Shown: piece after piece, positions 6,108 through 8,086 of the stretch | How positions within the stretch are numbered: the stretch's first letter is position 1 | How the letters are laid out: each line of letters opens with the position of its first letter | Assembly (NCBI GenBank): GCA_938036405.1 | Contig: CALHPT010000119.1 | Location: 1-8,086 of the forward strand | Length of the DNA: 8,086 nt | Source of the DNA: an uncultured Tannerella sp. | GTDB taxonomy: Bacteria > Bacteroidota > Bacteroidia > Bacteroidales > Tannerellaceae | Reading direction: 5' to 3' | The notes under the pieces: generated by a model | What the model was told of the DNA's origin: nothing | Database searches by the model: none | The model's input: only the letters and a program-made list of their open reading frames with translations | Position numbers and translations under genes: made by a program

Positions 6108-7877
6108 ATGTACATAGAAAAGATCCACTCCCCTGCCGACCTGCGTAAACTGGAGGTCAGCGAGCTGAAAATCGTCGCCGACGAAGTGCGCGACGCCGTA
6201 CTGAACCGCGTCAGCCGCCACGGCGGACACGTCGGCCCGAACCTGGGCTTCACCGAGGCCACCGTGGCCCTGCATTACGTCTTCGACACGCCTACGGACA
6301 AGCTCGTCTTCGACGTTTCCCATCAAACGTATCCGCACAAGATCCTCACCGGCCGCGCCCACGGCTTCCTTGACGATGCCGACACGCGCGCCATCTCGGG
6401 CTACAGCTCCCCGATCGAATCGCCGGAGTACGACTACTTCGAGATCGGACACACCTCCACCGCCATCTCGCTGGCCACCGGACTGCAGAAGGGCCGCGAT
6501 GTGCTGGGCGGCACGGAGAACATCGTCGCCATCGTCGGCGACGGCAGCCTCAGCGGCGGCGAGGCGTTCGAAGGGCTCAACACGGCCGCCGCACTGGGCA
6601 CGAACATCATCATCGTCGTTAACGACAACGAGATGAGCATCGCCGAGAATCACGGCGGACTTTACGCTAACCTCCGCCTGCTGCGTGAGACGTACGGACA
6701 GGCCGAACTGAACTTCTTCAAGACCTTCGGCTTCGACTATTACTACCTCGAAAACGGCCACAACTTGGCCTCGCTGGTCGACATCTTCCGCCGCGTCAAA
6801 GACACGCCCCGCCCCACCGTCGTGCACATCCACACGGAGAAGGGTCACGGCTACGCGCCGGCCGTAGAGAAGCAGGAGGCTTGGCATTACCGTTCGCCTT
6901 TCGACCGTGAGACGGGCAAGTCGACCGGCCCGCGCGACAACAGCGAATACATGCCCAGCCTGCTTGGCGACTTCCTGCGCGAGGAGATGAAGCGCGACCC
7001 GAAGCTCGTCGTCGTAGCGTCGGCCGTGCCGATGGGCCTCGGCTTCACCGCCGACCGCCGTCGGGAGGCCGGCGCGCAATACATCGACGTCGGCATCGCC
7101 GAAGAGGAGGCCGTGGCCCTGGCCTCGGGCATGGCCAAACGCGGCGCACGGCCGGTCTACTTCACCTACGCCACCTTCCTGCAGCGCACCTACGACCAGA
7201 TCGCGCAAGACCTCTGCGTGAACGGTAATCCGGCCGTCATCAACGTGCTCGGCGCCTCGATCTTCGGCATGAACGACTTCACGCACATCTGCTTCTTCGA
7301 CATCGCCATGCTCAGCCATATCCCCAACCTCGTCTACCTCGCCCCCACCACCTACGAGGAGCTCGTGGCCATGCAGACCTGGGCCATCCGGCAAGACAAG
7401 CACTCGGTGGCCATCCGCGTGCCCGAAGGTGAGGTTTACCACACCTCTGAGCCGGTCGACACGGATTACTCCGCGCTCAACACCTTCCGCGTCGGTCACC
7501 GCGGCAGCCGCGTGGCCCTCATCGCCGCCGGCAACTTCTACCAGAAGGGCGACCGCGTCCGCCAGCTGCTGGCCGAGCAAGGCATCGACGCCACGCTGAT
7601 CAATCCGCGCTACCTCACGGGCGTCGACACGGCGCTCCTCGACGAGCTGAAGAAGGATCACGCCGTCGTGGCCACGCTCGAGGACGGCACGCTCGACGGC
7701 GGCTTCGGCGAACGCATCGCGCGCCACTACGGCCCGTCCGCCATGCGCGTCCTCAACTTCGGCGTCAAGAAGCAGCTTTACGACCGCTACGACGTCGACG
7801 AGCTGCTCCGTGAGAACCACCTCACCGACGAGCAAATCGCCGAGGACGTCCTCGCCACGCTCGCCGCAATCGGGTAG
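6108..7877 (+). CDS. DXS-like thiamine-diphosphate enzyme, probably not a true 1-deoxyxylulose-5-phosphate synthase
   Basis: The 589 residues follow the DXS order: TPP-binding domain, pyrimidine-binding domain (from about 285), transketolase C-terminal domain (from about 465). Visible active-site elements are HGGHVGPNLG (38-47, His41), FDVSHQTYPHK (68-78, His72), GDGSLSGG (144-151), NDNEMSIA (172-179), His260, DVGIAEEE (327-334, catalytic Glu332), and TYATFLQRTYDQ (353-364, Tyr354 and Arg360). Against E. coli DXS recalled from memory, positions from Glu370 to Arg478 match with a constant offset of 38 and no gaps. There, DRAG becomes LGAS (Arg420 to Gly382), Asp427 becomes Asn389, His431 is kept (His393), and RYPRG becomes RVPEG (Arg478 to Glu440). 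True DXS is about 620-640 residues. This resembles a shorter DXS-like family that I recall in Bacteroidota and Firmicutes, some of which lack the MEP pathway. Genome pipelines would call it dxs. Single gene, own terminator, no Shine-Dalgarno sequence. Confidence 0.9.
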   Translation: MYIEKIHSPADLRKLEVSELKIVADEVRDAVLNRVSRHGGHVGPNLGFTEATVALHYVFDTPTDKLVFDVSHQTYPHKILTGRAHGFLDDADTRAISGYSSPIESPEYDYFEIGHTSTAISLATGLQKGRDVLGGTENIVAIVGDGSLSGGEAFEGLNTAAALGTNIIIVVNDNEMSIAENHGGLYANLRLLRETYGQAELNFFKTFGFDYYYLENGHNLASLVDIFRRVKDTPRPTVVHIHTEKGHGYAPAVEKQEAWHYRSPFDRETGKSTGPRDNSEYMPSLLGDFLREEMKRDPKLVVVASAVPMGLGFTADRRREAGAQYIDVGIAEEEAVALASGMAKRGARPVYFTYATFLQRTYDQIAQDLCVNGNPAVINVLGASIFGMNDFTHICFFDIAMLSHIPNLVYLAPTTYEELVAMQTWAIRQDKHSVAIRVPEGEVYHTSEPVDTDYSALNTFRVGHRGSRVALIAAGNFYQKGDRVRQLLAEQGIDATLINPRYLTGVDTALLDELKKDHAVVATLEDGTLDGGFGERIARHYGPSAMRVLNFGVKKQLYDRYDVDELLRENHLTDEQIAEDVLATLAAIG

Positions 7878-7905
7878 CAAAGCTGCGTTTAGACGATAAC
7901 AAAGA

Positions 7906-7984
7906 GAGGCCTCTACCGAGGCAGGGAGGTTGGGCCAGACGTCCGGCTCACTTCCCTGCTTTGGCAGAGGCCTCGACTGTTTTT
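7906..7984 (+). terminator. Long intrinsic terminator after the DXS-like gene
   Basis: The left arm 7906-7929 pairs with the right arm 7951-7974 over 24 positions with one A-C mismatch and three G-U pairs. The loop extends the stem further: TGGGCC (7931-7936) with GGCTCA (7945-7950), around an eight-base tip and one bulged T. A run of five T's (7980-7984) follows after five bases. The start is 28 bases after the stop codon. The stem is longer than most intrinsic terminators. Confidence 0.8.
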
Positions 7985-8086
7985 GCCCCCTTCTCCCTCT
8001 GTCAAAACGAGGAACGAAGCAGCATGACCGGCGCCATCCCCCATTTCATTTTTCGTATAGCCGTTTAGACCCCCCGAACGCTCCGC

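Noticed and set aside
6081..7880. 599-codon open frame on the minus strand opposite the DXS-like gene
   Set aside because: The plus strand encodes a protein with a full set of family motifs. The antisense frame is a by-product of GC-rich codon use; its translation is rich in Val, Ala, Arg and Asp and shows no recognisable domain.
8023..8067. Short plus-strand ORF (ATG at 8023, 14 codons)
   Set aside because: Too short, no ribosome binding site and no resemblance to a known peptide. The tail 7985-8086 shows no supportable feature apart from a run of six C's at 8070-8075.

Overview
This 8,086-base window looks like chromosomal housekeeping DNA from a GC-rich member of the Bacteroidota, most likely order Bacteroidales. 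That is an inference from protein character (a FeoB with a GFGCNAAGV gate motif, folP next to a diadenylate cyclase, a CreD protein, a short DXS-like paralogue) and from mostly absent Shine-Dalgarno sequences. The high GC and strong preference for C or G at third codon positions would suit an oral Tannerella-like organism, but the species cannot be fixed from this sequence alone. I see no rRNA, tRNA, phage, insertion sequence or CRISPR array.

Layout. Bases 2-4283 hold four plus-strand genes: the end of a protein with tandem FeoA domains, feoB (ATGA overlap with feoA), then folP and cdaA separated by only 11 bases. feoA and feoB form a ferrous-iron uptake unit. folP (folate synthesis) and cdaA (cyclic di-AMP synthesis) form a second tight pair. 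After cdaA comes a gene-free stretch (4284-4530) with three and a half copies of a 41-base tandem repeat, each containing a small hairpin, followed by a GC-rich terminator-like hairpin. creD is convergent with cdaA (minus strand, 5868-4531). The creD/DXS-like intergenic region (5869-6107) is divergent. It holds a run of eight C's inside a possible creD promoter, a two-codon mini-ORF overlapping the creD start, and an array of about 22-base hairpin repeats ending just before the DXS-like start codon. The DXS-like gene (6108-7877) is followed by a very long stem-loop with a T tract, a convincing intrinsic terminator. The last 100 bases contain no recognisable gene.

Most interesting points. (1) The DXS-like enzyme keeps the thiamine-diphosphate machinery but, on a gap-free alignment recalled from memory, lacks both arginines that hold the phosphate of glyceraldehyde 3-phosphate in true DXS, so it probably has another substrate. 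(2) The 22-base repeats upstream of it show compensatory changes in their stems, which points to selection on the hairpin. (3) The 41-base repeats carry a second conserved hairpin family. (4) A C8 tract lies in the spacer of a candidate creD promoter and could vary in length. No clearly new multi-gene system is visible.
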